Assembly: GCA_013416795.1 (NCBI GenBank)
Contig: RQSC01000007.1
Span: forward strand, 31,085 to 95,084
DNA: 64,000 nucleotides
Direction of reading: 5' to 3'
Origin: Prasinococcaceae sp. CCMP 1430
Lineage: Eukaryota; Prasinodermophyta; Palmophyllophyceae; Prasinococcales; Prasinococcaceae
Of the stretch, positions 49,781 through 59,205 are shown piece after piece. Every line of letters begins with the position of its first letter. The stretch's first letter is position 1. The position numbers and the translations under genes are program-made. Below the pieces are notes generated by a model, which saw nothing but the letters and a program-made list of their open reading frames with translations, ran no database searches and had not been told where the DNA came from.

Positions 49781-52700
49781 CTAGTTGTTCGCCGCGTCCC
49801 ACGCCGTCCGCCAAGTCGAGAAAGCGGGAAGCGCGTACACGCGCACCTTGCCGAGGTTGCCACCGCTGGCGCTGGTGGCATCGGCGTCGTCATCATCGGT
49901 CGAGTCATCCCCACAAAAGCCTGCTGCGACACGCGTGCCGTCGCCCGAGATCGCCTCAGCGCAGCCGGCGCGGTCGCCCGACTCCGCACCTTCAATGCGA
50001 TTGGTGATCTCGACCCAGTAGCCGCCGCTGCTGTGATTGGCGAGCTCGGGGACGTCGCTCGCATCCCACAGCTCGAAGATTCGCGTGGCGCCCTCGTTCG
50101 TGTCTGCAAACAGGGTGTCTTCCCCTGTCGCGCCGATAGAGACGCGCGCGCCGTCTGCACGCCAGGCCGGCCGCGCCCGCCCCGAGGATCCACGCGCCGG
50201 TGGTCGTGACAAATGAGCGTGGTCCGTGTCAGCAGCCGTCAAACGCGCGCCGACAGGCGTGGGCAGCGCTCGGCGCACGCACCTGTTGATATGGAAACCG
50301 ACTCGCCCAAGCGAACGTCGCCGCCGTTGAATGCAACCCCTCCCACGACATTCCCGGTCCAACCCAAGGAAGACCACGAGTCACCTCCGGCGTCGTAGTC
50401 ATAAGCGCGCACAACGCCATCACCATAAAAATAGCCAGGCGCGCCCACTGCCACTCGGGTGCCGTCGCCTGAGAGAGCGACAGCTCCTCCCTGTTCATCG
50501 CCTGAAAACGAGCTTGTCATGTCGTCGCCCACCTGGGTCCAGGCTCCAGAGGTGTACTCCAGCACGCGCGCGCGGCCGCACGAGCCGTACCAACCGCTCA
50601 CGAAGCCGGGCTCGCCGATTGCGATCTTGGTGCCGTCAGAGCTCAGCGATACCGACGTGCCTGCCTTGCTCTGGTCGTTGGCCCCATCCACGTCGGCACC
50701 CACTTGCGACCACGCGCCGGTGCTATACGCGAACACTCGCACGCTGGGAGTCAAGGTGCGTGATGAAGGGTTGGTGCAACAAGAGGTGTGGGTATTGTGT
50801 GGACGCGTGCACGCGCGCAGCGTCAGTGGTTGCTCGCGCTTGCTCGTGCGCGAACGCGTCCTTAGCTCCAAAGCTTGTCTCAACGCGAAGTGGTGAGCGA
50901 GCGAGCACGCGCGCGCGCGCGTTTGCGCGCGCGCACTCGCACGCACCTGCCCGCATTGGTGCCCCCGTCGCCGTTCTTAGGCGCACCCACGGCCATCGTC
51001 AGGCCATCGGCAGCGAGCGCCACAGACGAGCCGAACTCATCGCCCGCGGCCTCGCCGTCGATGTCTGATCCCAGCTGCGTCCAGGCCGCCAGCACATACT
51101 GAAAGACGCGCACGTGACCCGCGTCGGCACCAGTGCCGTCGTTCGCGTAGCCACCGATAGCGACGATACTTCCGTCCGAGGACATGGCGACCGTGCGGCC
51201 GAATCCATCGTCAGCGGCCTCCCCATTGATGGCGCTCCCGAGGAGAGTCCAAACCCCTCCGCTCTCTTCGAGCACGCGCACCTGGCCCGCACCGCTGCTG
51301 GCATATGGCATGCCCACGGCGATGCGCGTGCCATCCGACGACATCGCGACAAGCTCGGCGCTCATCGTGGTGAACGAGGCAGCGGCGGCATCCCCCCCTA
51401 TTCCAGCGATTGTGTTGATCCCGTCTATAGTTGCACCAACCTGCGTGGGGTCGCTGAGCGTGGGGTACATGTTGAACATGCGCGGGGGTGGCGGGCTTGG
51501 TGGCGGTGATGGCGGCGGGGATGGCGGCGGCGGGCTTGGCGGTTGGGACGGCGGCGGGGGTGAGGGTGGAGGTGAGGGCTGCGCGGCGGGCGGGAACGCG
51601 CGCGCGCGGCCGAATTAACGCCGCGTTTTTTGGGCGGAAAAGGCGGCGAAAAAAACGCGCGCGGCGCCGGGGCGGCGTGCTGGCGGCGGCGGAGGCGGGC
51701 TAGGTGAGGGCGGGGGTGAGGGCGGGGGTGAGGGTGGAGGTGAGGGCGGGGGTGAGGGCGGAGGTGAGGGCGGGGGTGAGGGCGGCGGTGAGGGCGGAGG
51801 TGAGGGCGGGGGTGAGGGCGGAGGTGAGGGCGGGGGTGAGGGTGGAGGCGAAGGCGCAAGCACCGGGGGGGGTGAGGGCGGCGCCGCACTCGCTGCAAGA
51901 GGCGGCAGCGGAGGTGGAGAAGGTGGCGTGCCCGGCGCTGGCGCCTTCGATGACGGTGGTGAAGGCGGGCTCGCGATCTTGAACTCCGCCGGCTGAGGCG
52001 GCAGCAGCACTGTTGGCTCGGCCGGGGGCGCGACCGCCGCGACCAATGTGGAAAGAGATACCGGGGGCTGGCGGCCTTCAGTGCAGCGGTCAAGCAGGTC
52101 GAGTGCACGTTCCTGCGCCAGCAGGCCCTTCTCAGCCAGGCAGCCGTACTTTGAGCTTTCAACCTGAGCCTCAACGCGCACGAGGGCCCAGCATCCCGGC
52201 GAGAGGCTACACGCAAATCCGTTGTCAGCACCCCCCTCAGTCGCAGTGTCCATGCCCTGGAAGAAATCGGCGCAACCCGTATCTGTGTAGACCGCCTCGA
52301 CGTGGTCGCACGGATCAAGTTCGATCACGGATGGCGAGAAAAAGTACACCGACTCGATGTCCAGCTCGACGCCCTTCGCGCGCATGGTCGACGAGATCTC
52401 AAACTGTTTGTTGACTATGGTCTCTTCGTACATCTCCACCTGTTCTTCGTCCTCGGCAGCGATGGCCACGTCGAGCTCGATGCCGCCACTGAAGGTCGCA
52501 TCGGGGGGACTCGCGTCGTCCATCTCAAGCAGAGCCCGGCGCAATCTCCGCGCTCGGCGTGTTGCACCGCCATCGGCCACCGCCGGGCTCTCGGCTGGAC
52601 GGATGTTGAAAGTGCGCACGTCGCTCAAGTCGGCACCGATGATATCGGCAAAGGACACGCGCGTGGCCATTTCTGCAGCGTCGTCGAAGCTTGTCACGTC

Positions 52701-53783
52701 GGGATACCTTCGAAGCCCCAGAGTGGTAATAACCTCCACGGCATTGTTTTCGAAGTCGATCGTCGGCGGGCTGGGAGTGACGAGGTTGCCACCATTTGCT
52801 GCAACGACCGAACCGAGCGCCGCGCCAGTCGATACGACCGCAGCGGTGGTTGCAACTGTGACCGTCGTCGCCGTGGTAGCGGTGGCGGCGCCCGCAGAGG
52901 CCGCAGCGCCTCCGGCCGCAGCAGCCGACCCAGACGCCGCCGCGCCGCCAGCGCTCGCGGCCGTGCTACCGGCGTTCGACGCGGCGCTCGCGGCCTGCTT
53001 CCCGCATTTGAAGAAGGTCGCCAGCTTGCGATAGAGCAGTTCGCACCGCCCCGCCATGCCTGTGGCGCGTTTGGCTGTGCCTTTCACCTTCTGGTACGTC
53101 GCGTATCGCTTGTCGCCAAGCAGGCGCTTGACGACCTCATCACCGATCTTCTCCATATCCATCTCCGACAGGCCTTCGAAGACCTTCTCATAGTTCTCAA
53201 TGATGCTGCCGGCCTCGTCCACGGCTTCCAATTGATCCACGAGCTGCTCCGCTGTGTCCATGCCCTGGTCAATCGCGTCCATTCTCTTGTTGAGTCCGTC
53301 GGCGGCGTCGTCCACTTTCTTGGCCGCCGAGTTCACCTTCTCGTTGGCCGCACTGACGGCGTCGACGCCCTTCTTGGCCACTCCTCCGACGCGAGTCGTG
53401 CCGAGCTTGTCCCACGCCTTCTCGGCGCCAGCCTTGAGCACGTCAACCACGACATTTTGCTCGTCAGACAAAAGCCTCAGGCCTGTCTCCGCGGTGGCCA
53501 GCGCCCTCCCGGCCACCTTGCTCGTGCGGTCGTCGAGGCTCTTGGCGGTCTTGACGCCCTTTTGAAACGACGTCAGCTCCTGCGCGCCGCCGTCGCCCTC
53601 ACCCTCGCCCGCGCCGCTACTGCCATCGTCGCATTCGCCTGCCTCCGGGACATCCTGGACGTCCTCCTCCTGATCGGCCTCAGACGCGGGCTTGGCCGCA
53701 GGCTCCGCCACGGGCGTTGGCTGAGGGGCTGGCGCAACCTTGGGAGACTGCGTCCCGCCCTTTTCCCTGGCGAAGAGGCCCAT
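49781..53783 (-). CDS. SPPP-linked FG-GAP beta-propeller surface protein
   Basis: Four exons: 51657-53783, 50947-51578, 50283-50743 and 49781-50154, all in phase, about 1,197 residues. The first donor (GTTTTT at 51656) is weak; the others are GTGCGT. The N-terminal third (MGLFAREKGG...) is acidic then helical with amphipathic repeats (SAANEKVNSAAKKVDD), with no signal peptide. An Ala/Thr/Val hydrophobic segment at about residues 285-325 may be a signal anchor. Then come RRLRRALLE, a Cys-containing domain, about 60 residues of SPPP, and FG-GAP/integrin-alpha-like repeats (SSDGTRIAVGMPYASSGAGQ, LSGDGTRVAVGAPG). The outward part would be the propeller. It converges with the giant gene, 134 bases away. 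Confidence 0.8.
51697..51852. repeat. GGTGAGGGCGG minisatellite coding SPPP
   Basis: About thirteen 12-base units (GGTGAGGGCGGG and variants) encode Ser-Pro-Pro-Pro on the minus strand in the linker of the FG-GAP protein. Confidence 0.9.
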
Positions 53784-54040
53784 CGCGCGCGAGAGAGAGA
53801 GAGCGCGCGCGCACGCGCGCGAGAGCGCCTACCGAGCGCCCGCCGAGGGCGCCTGTGGAGGGCGCCTGTGGAGGGCGCCTGCGGTAGCGCCTGCAGGTGC
53901 GCCTGCTGAGCGCGCCTGCGGGCGCGCTCGGCCGGCGCGCCTCTCGCGCCTCCCCTCACCCGGCCTCGCCCCGGTTCACCACCCCTTCCCCCTACCCCCG
54001 TCTGAGGGACACGCGCGGTCTGCCATGCCACGCGCGCGCC

Positions 54041-55939
54041 ATGCGGTGCTACTATGAGGTGCTCGGCTGCGAGCCGAGCGCCGACGCGGACGCGTTGAAG
54101 CGTGCGTACCGCAGGGCGGCCCTGCGGTGGCACCCCGACAAGAACGGCGGTTCCGAGGAGGCGGAGGAGATGTTCAAGGACGTGCAGGCCGCGTGGGAAG
54201 TCCTGAGCGACGCGAAGGAGCGCGCGTGGTATGACGACCACCGCGAGGCAATCCTGCGCGGGGGAGCGCCTGGCAGCGGCGGTGGCGGCGATGGCGCGCA
54301 CGGCGGCGGCCCGCCACCTGACGAGCCCAACCTGTATCAGTACTTCGGCTCAGGCGCTTACCGTGGGTACGGCGACGACCCTGCCGGGTTCTACGCCACA
54401 TACGAGCGCGTCTTTGAGACGCTCGCTGCGCTCGAACGAGAGGCGAGCACTCGAGCGGCGCAGCGCGCCGCAGCAGCAGGGTCGGCGCGCCATGAGCGCG
54501 AGCCCACGCACCTCCCGGCCTTCGGCGGCAGCTCGGCGTCGGCCGAGAGCGTCGGCGCGTTCTACCGCGCGTGGCAGGGCTTCACGTCCGCGCGCACGTT
54601 CGCCTGGGCGGACAAATACAATCCCAACGACGCACCGAGCCGATTCGTGCGTCGCCGTATGGAGGAAGACAACCGCCGCGAGCGCAAGCGCGCCAAGCGC
54701 AGCTACACAGACACTGTGCGCGAGCTCGTCAACTTCGTCAAGAAGCGAGACAAGCGCATGGCCGTCGTGGCTGCGGCGGCTGCGAAACGTGAGGCCGAGC
54801 GTGAGGCCGCTCGTGCAGCGCATCGCGCCGCGCAGGACGCCCAGCGCCGCGCGCGTGTCGAGGCTGCGCGTGCTGCTGAGGCTGCGGCGGCTGCCGCTGC
54901 GCGCGCTGCGAGGGGGGGGTCCGAGTCAGACAGCGGCGACGCCGAACCATCTGACTACGACTACATTGAGGAGGAGGTGTACGAGTGCGTAGTGTGTGAC
55001 AAGATTTTCAAGAGCTCCAAGCAGCTCCGCAACCACGAGCGCTCGCGGAAGCACCGCGAGGCCATGGACGCGCTGCGTAGAGAGATGCTCGCCGAGGAGG
55101 AGGAGGAAATGCTCGCAGAAATGGCCGAGCATGAAGCCGCTGAGGCCACGGTGATACCTGACACGGGTGATGGCGGCACAGCTTTGGACGGCGCGACGGA
55201 AACCGGCAACGCGCGCACCGAAAGCTCCGAGGCTGCGGAGGAGGAGGAGGAGGAGGAGGAGGAGGAGGAGGAGGAGGAGGAGGAGGAGGAGGAGGAGGAG
55301 GAGGAAGCTAGCGATGACGAGGAGGCGATGCTCGCGCGCATGATGGGCAGCATGCGCGTTCGCACCGCTGCAAGCGATGTGGACGGCGACACTGCAGACT
55401 CTGAGTCAGGAGGCGAGGCCGAGGTTGATGAGGGTAACACTATGTGCGGCGATAACGGCGTGGACGTCCCTGGGGCGGCCGATGGAAACGAGAGCAGGAA
55501 CGACTCTGATTGCGAGCACAGGAGCAGAGGCGACGACAGCAACGCGCGCAACGCCGCCAGTGGCGCCGGCGCGGCCGAAGCGCCACCCGCAGATGTGGAA
55601 ACGAACGCGGCTGGTGGCTCGCGCGCTGCAGACCATGACTGCGGCAATGCACGCAAGGAAGGCGATGACAGTGGCGATGTGGGAGCGGGCGCAAAGCCTC
55701 CGGTCGTCGCACGGGTCGCTGAACAGGAGGCGGGCGGGCATGCACGGGCTGCTGAGCGCAAAGCGCGACGGAAACTCAAGAAGGCCCTCAAGGCCGCCGC
55801 CGGGGCTGGTGGGAAAGGGTCTGGCAACGGTATCGATCCAGGGAACGTGTGCAAGGTGTGCGGTGAGACCTTCCCTTCGAGAACTGCCCTCTTCAGGCAT
55901 ATCCGCTCGAGCGGCCACGCGGCGCTGCGGAGTGTGTGA
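54041..55939 (+). CDS. DNAJC21: DnaJ/zinc-finger co-chaperone, DNAJC21/Jjj1-like
   Basis: This 632-residue J-protein is of the type that helps release 60S pre-ribosome factors in the cytosol (yeast Jjj1 with Rei1). The J domain is at the N-terminus (CYYEVLGCEPSADADALKRA, RWHPDKN with the HPD tripeptide). A conserved middle region follows (FYRAWQGFTSARTFAWADKY, RRRMEEDNRRERKRAKR), then a long Ala/Arg helix. The first U1-like C2H2 finger is CVVCDKIFKSSKQLRNH and the second, at the C-terminus, is CKVCGETFPSRTALFRHIRS. Between them lies an acidic stretch with a run of more than 20 Glu. The start is the ATG at 54041, which puts the J domain at residue 3. The upstream 250 bases hold GCGCCTG repeats and the divergent FG-GAP start. 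Confidence 0.94.
   Translation: MRCYYEVLGCEPSADADALKRAYRRAALRWHPDKNGGSEEAEEMFKDVQAAWEVLSDAKERAWYDDHREAILRGGAPGSGGGGDGAHGGGPPPDEPNLYQYFGSGAYRGYGDDPAGFYATYERVFETLAALEREASTRAAQRAAAAGSARHEREPTHLPAFGGSSASAESVGAFYRAWQGFTSARTFAWADKYNPNDAPSRFVRRRMEEDNRRERKRAKRSYTDTVRELVNFVKKRDKRMAVVAAAAAKREAEREAARAAHRAAQDAQRRARVEAARAAEAAAAAAARAARGGSESDSGDAEPSDYDYIEEEVYECVVCDKIFKSSKQLRNHERSRKHREAMDALRREMLAEEEEEMLAEMAEHEAAEATVIPDTGDGGTALDGATETGNARTESSEAAEEEEEEEEEEEEEEEEEEEEEEEASDDEEAMLARMMGSMRVRTAASDVDGDTADSESGGEAEVDEGNTMCGDNGVDVPGAADGNESRNDSDCEHRSRGDDSNARNAASGAGAAEAPPADVETNAAGGSRAADHDCGNARKEGDDSGDVGAGAKPPVVARVAEQEAGGHARAAERKARRKLKKALKAAAGAGGKGSGNGIDPGNVCKVCGETFPSRTALFRHIRSSGHAALRSV
55238..55306. repeat. (GAG)n repeat coding poly-Glu
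   Basis: A nearly perfect GAG run inside the DNAJC21-like gene gives an uninterrupted poly-Glu segment of about 22 residues, likely to vary in length. Confidence 0.95.
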
Positions 55940-56013
55940 CGGACGCCTACCACTGTACCACGTAAATAAATCGGGGAAAAAGAATGTGACGCTATCGCTC
56001 GGGACGGGGGTGC

Positions 56014-56821
56014 TCACCGGACGACGTACTCGCGATAGCAGCAGTTGCGCCCGAGCTTTCCTGACCCACAGGTGCAGAGCATCTTGTGCGCGGGCTTGGG
56101 CATGGGCGGCACGGGTGGCGCGCCGATGTGCATTCCGATGTACTCGGCGCTCGGTGGCTCCTTGTTGCCCGCGTCGCGCCACCTGGCGGCCACTGACATT
56201 GCCGCCTTGAAGTACATGTAGTGGCCGAGCTGAAATTCGACCATGCGCGCGCCCACCCCGCCCTCAGGCACCGACTGGCGCAGCCTCTTGATAAGCGGCT
56301 GCGGTAGTGTGCGGTACGCGTCGGCGTCCTCCGGGAGCGACTCGAGCTGCTTGCGCTCCTCCTGCGGGGGTGGGTCAGCAAGTTAACCAATCGTCGGGGC
56401 GCGGTAAGCATCCTCGCGTCAGCAGGAGTGCGCGCGCGCGCGTAAGATAGAGAGCATCAGGCGGCAACGGCGCAGCCACGTCCGCCCTCCTCACCTTCGA
56501 GAGCGATCCGAAGACCTTATCAGCAGCCGCGTGCGAGAACTCAAGCTGCTGCCTCTGCGAGTCGTCGAGCCTCGCCTCGTGCTGCGAGCGCTGCTGATTC
56601 ACCATCTGCAAGAATGAGTCCACCGAGAGCTCGGTCTCGGTCGCACCCTTGCGGCCGAACATCTGCGCAACGCGGTCCCGCACGCCGGCGAGCGTGTCCA
56701 TGAAGCCGGGACCGCTCGCAGCCGCGGCCGCAAATTGCCGGCACTGCTGCACCGCCACGCCACGCATCGCGGTGGAGGCGGCGGCCGCCGCCGCTGCGCG
56801 TTCAGCTGCAAGCCTCAGCAT
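56014..56821 (-). CDS. SEC-C motif protein, probably mitochondrial
   Basis: Exons 56495-56821 and 56014-56361 (133-base intron, phase 0) encode 224 residues. The N-terminus (MLRLAAERAAAAAAASTAMR) is Ala/Arg-rich without acidic residues except one Glu, as in mitochondrial presequences. The middle is helical and polar (LSVDSFLQMVNQQRSQHEAR, EERKQLESLPEDADAYRTLP). The C-terminus ends with a SEC-C zinc motif, CTCGSGKLGRNCCY, best known from the end of bacterial SecA but present in many unrelated proteins. I do not recognise the whole protein. The motif suggests zinc-mediated protein or ribosome contact, but its role here is unknown. Confidence 0.75.
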
Positions 56822-57642
56822 CGCGTGCGCACCCGTGTCTGCGCGCCTGCCCCCTTTTCACCCCCTCCCCCTCCTGTCCCGCCCACCCCACCCCACCCCA
56901 CCCTGTGCGCTGGCCACGACGCAGGATCCGCTGCGCTGCCCACTTGCGCCGCACCCCCAGCCGCCGCCGCCCCCTGCATGTCTATGTCGACGTACTTGTC
57001 AAAAATTGCAGTAGATTTTAACAGGTACTACTCCAAGCAAAACCTCGGCGCCCGCGGCGCCGCCGACGCCCACGCCGCGCCGCTCGGCGGAGGCGCCACC
57101 AAAGGTCAGTCGTGGTGGGGCTGCTGGCGAGGAGGAAGGGGCCGAGGGCTGCAGGCATCGGAGCCAGCCCGCGTCGACGCACCCGCCCGCTGCAGCCCCG
57201 CCATCTTCATTTTCCCCCACAAAAAAACACGCGCACCCAAAAACTCGAGTTTCCGTGCGGGGTTCCACGGTTGGCCTGCCGGGGGCGTGGCACGCAGCGC
57301 CAATGGGTCGTTCGTTATATCTAAAACAATTGCGATATGGAATCCATCAGAATGTGGAATCCACTTTACGGCCGACGTCGTGGAATCCATGGCACCGCGA
57401 CCGGTGTGTGCGAATGATCGCATCCCGCGCCTTCCTCACGCCCCCGCCCCCAACATACACACACCTCCTCCCTTCCCCCTCTCCGAGGTTGGCTTCTGTC
57501 GAGGCCACGGGTGCAGGCGGGCGGAGCCTGCGCCCCGCCGTCCGTGGGTCAAAAAAATGTGCGGAGCTTACGCGGTCGCGTCGCGTCGCGTCGCGGCGCG
57601 GCGGTCGCGAGGGTGCGGGCTCTCGCGCTCGCACGGCCGCGC
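56822..57642. other. Intergenic region with a possible first exon
   Basis: A plus-strand frame from ATG 56978 reads MSMSTYLSKIAVDFNRYYSK and stays protein-like to a donor-like GTCAGT at 57105. It could be the first exon of a small gene between the SEC-C gene (minus) and QCR8 (minus), but no second exon was found. From 57320 to 57390 there is a low-GC stretch with three TGGAATCCA words. The rest is GC-rich without genes. Confidence 0.35.
57338..57389. repeat. Three TGGAATCCA near-palindromes
   Basis: TGGAATCCA occurs at 57338-57346, 57355-57363 and 57381-57389, within 52 bases. The word is an inverted repeat (TGGA-A-TCCA) and is otherwise seen only in the cluster at 58604-58755. The two clusters flank QCR8. 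Confidence 0.85.
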
Positions 57643-58217
57643 CTAGTAGCGGTGCGACAGCTTCTCCCCGTTCGAGTACCAGTCCGCGAAGCTGTGGGCG
57701 TGGGGGTAGGGGGGTAGCACGGCGGTGAGGGACGAGGCGGGAGGGAGGGAGAAGGGCGTGTCAGCGGCGAAGGCGCGCTGCAACGCTGCGCCGGCCAGAG
57801 GGTACACCGCGCTGCCCCATTGCGAACCCTAAAGCGCCGCGTACGCAGCGGTGCCGATGGGGGAGCAGGGCGCGCGGCGGGCTGCCCCTCCCCGGTCGGT
57901 CCACGCACCTGAGCGTGCCGAAGAGCGGCACCGCGCCGCACGCAACGGGGAACCACGTGCCCTTCACTGTGTGCATGATGGCCGACGCGCTGTCGCGCCA
58001 CAGGCTGCCCATAACGTTCTGCGGGGGTGTGCGAGCGGGCGCGAGCGTCAGCAATGCCAGCGAGGCGCCTGGCTGCCGCAGCCTCGGCGCACCGCCGCCC
58101 CGGCGCGCGGCGCGACGGCCAAGCTCACACGCGAGCGCGCCGGGCCGCGCCTCGCACCAGCCTGTTGGGCGAGATGGTGTACACCACCTCGCGCATCTTC
58201 ATGGCGACCTTGCCCAT
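57643..58217 (-). CDS. QCR8: Cytochrome bc1 complex subunit QCR8 (three tiny exons)
   Basis: Exons of 60, 110 and 49 bases (58158-58217, 57909-58018, 57643-57691) join in phase to exactly 72 residues, the length of plant QCR8. The exon 1 peptide is MGKVAMKMREVVYTISPNRL. Exon 2 starts NVMGSLWRDSASAIMHTV and spans the single membrane helix (WFPVACGAVPLFGTL). Exon 3 ends FADWYSNGEKLSHRY, matching the plant ending EKLxHR(F/Y). Spacing from SP to the GLW/SLW block and from GT to the end is identical to the plant protein as I recall it. The protein is a small accessory subunit of mitochondrial complex III near cytochrome b. Introns are 139 and 217 bases with GTGCG donors. It is easily missed because no exon exceeds 110 bases. 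Confidence 0.88.
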
Positions 58218-58442
58218 GGCGACTGCTGGGGCTCGACCTTTGCTTTCGAAGCGCGTCGGCGCAGTCGCGGGGGCCACACCGAGCGGTGCGCGCGCGGGGC
58301 GAGCGCGCAGGTTGAAGGGGGGGGGCGAAGGATTCGGCGTCAGCGACCTCGTCGCGGCGGGGCACGGGTCGGGGGGTCAGGCGCGCGCGCGCAGCGGGAT
58401 GGGGAGCGTCGATATGGGGAGGATCCCCGTCGCATTATGGTA

Positions 58443-58452
58443 TTAGGGTTTT
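58443..58452 (-). promoter_or_regulatory. Telo-box-like AAAACCCTAA upstream of QCR8
   Basis: On the QCR8 strand this reads AAAACCCTAA about 225 bases upstream of the QCR8 ATG, in sense orientation. In plants such boxes mark promoters of ribosomal and other housekeeping genes. The role here is inferred. Confidence 0.35.
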
Positions 58453-58603
58453 CAATGTAGGGTCTCGTGCGTGTGGGCATCTCCCCCTCGGTGTGCGCTC
58501 GTCGAACAGGCGCGCGCCCGTTCGCGCCCCGCGCCTCCGAGCGCGCGCCGGCCGCGCCCCTTCGCGCCCCCGCACCGGTGACAGCGCCGTGCGCGGAACC
58601 ATA

Positions 58604-58755
58604 TGGAATCCACGATTATTTTCATTTCTCATATGCGAATCCTTTCGTCACTCGTAATGCATTCATACCATTGAATGGATTCGTTTGTGTTTGTGTTGGA
58701 TGAGCTCTGTGCACACGAGATTGATTGTGTTGTGATGGTCTTCTGATGGAATCCA
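58604..58755. repeat. Two TGGAATCCA near-palindromes and half-sites
   Basis: TGGAATCCA at 58604-58612 and 58747-58755, with related half-sites between (GCGAATCC, AATGGATTCG). They lie in a low-GC island upstream of the basic-zipper-like gene and mirror the cluster on the other side of QCR8. Confidence 0.75.
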
Positions 58756-59205
58756 CAGGCGCCTCCGCGGGCGCGGCGGCGCCGCATTCGCGCTTTCGCG
58801 CGCGCGCGCCGCGCGGCGCGGCCGCGCGGGGGAGAGAAAGTTCCTCCAAAAATCGCGGATTGCTCCCATTTCGATCCATAAAACGTTGTTTCCCGTCCGG
58901 AAGGGCGCCGCCGTCGTCGAACGTTTTTTTTTCTTCGGGAAAAAGTCGCCCTGGGAGTTCCCAGTCGGTCGCCCTGCGATGCGTTTTGAGCTCGGACTTT
59001 TTTTTTGCGCGCGGGGCGCGCGGGCGCCCTTGGATGCGGTTTGATGGACTGTTGAGGAAATTTGGCGCGATTTGTAGCGCCCGCCAGAGCGCGCGCTTTC
59101 CCGTGTACCTGGTGGACGCCGCGGGCCTGCGCGCGGCGCGCATTAGAGGCGGCGGCGGCGGCGGCGCTCGTGCAGCCCGCGGCGGTCGCGACGCCGCCGC
59201 CACCG

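Larger units (their letters stand above)
58218..59205. other. Divergent upstream region of QCR8 and the basic-zipper gene
   Basis: This contains the QCR8 promoter side (a telo-box at 58443-58452), GC-rich sequence to 58595, then a low-GC island at 58600-58745 with further TGGAATCCA words and AATGCATTCATACCATTGAA. Next is a GC-rich stretch with T runs (58925, 58999) leading to the ATG at 59206. No additional gene is supported. Confidence 0.45.

Noticed and set aside
57549-58001. Arg-rich minus-strand frame over the QCR8 3' part
   Set aside because: It reads through the QCR8 introns in the wrong frame; the spliced QCR8 reading matches the family exactly.
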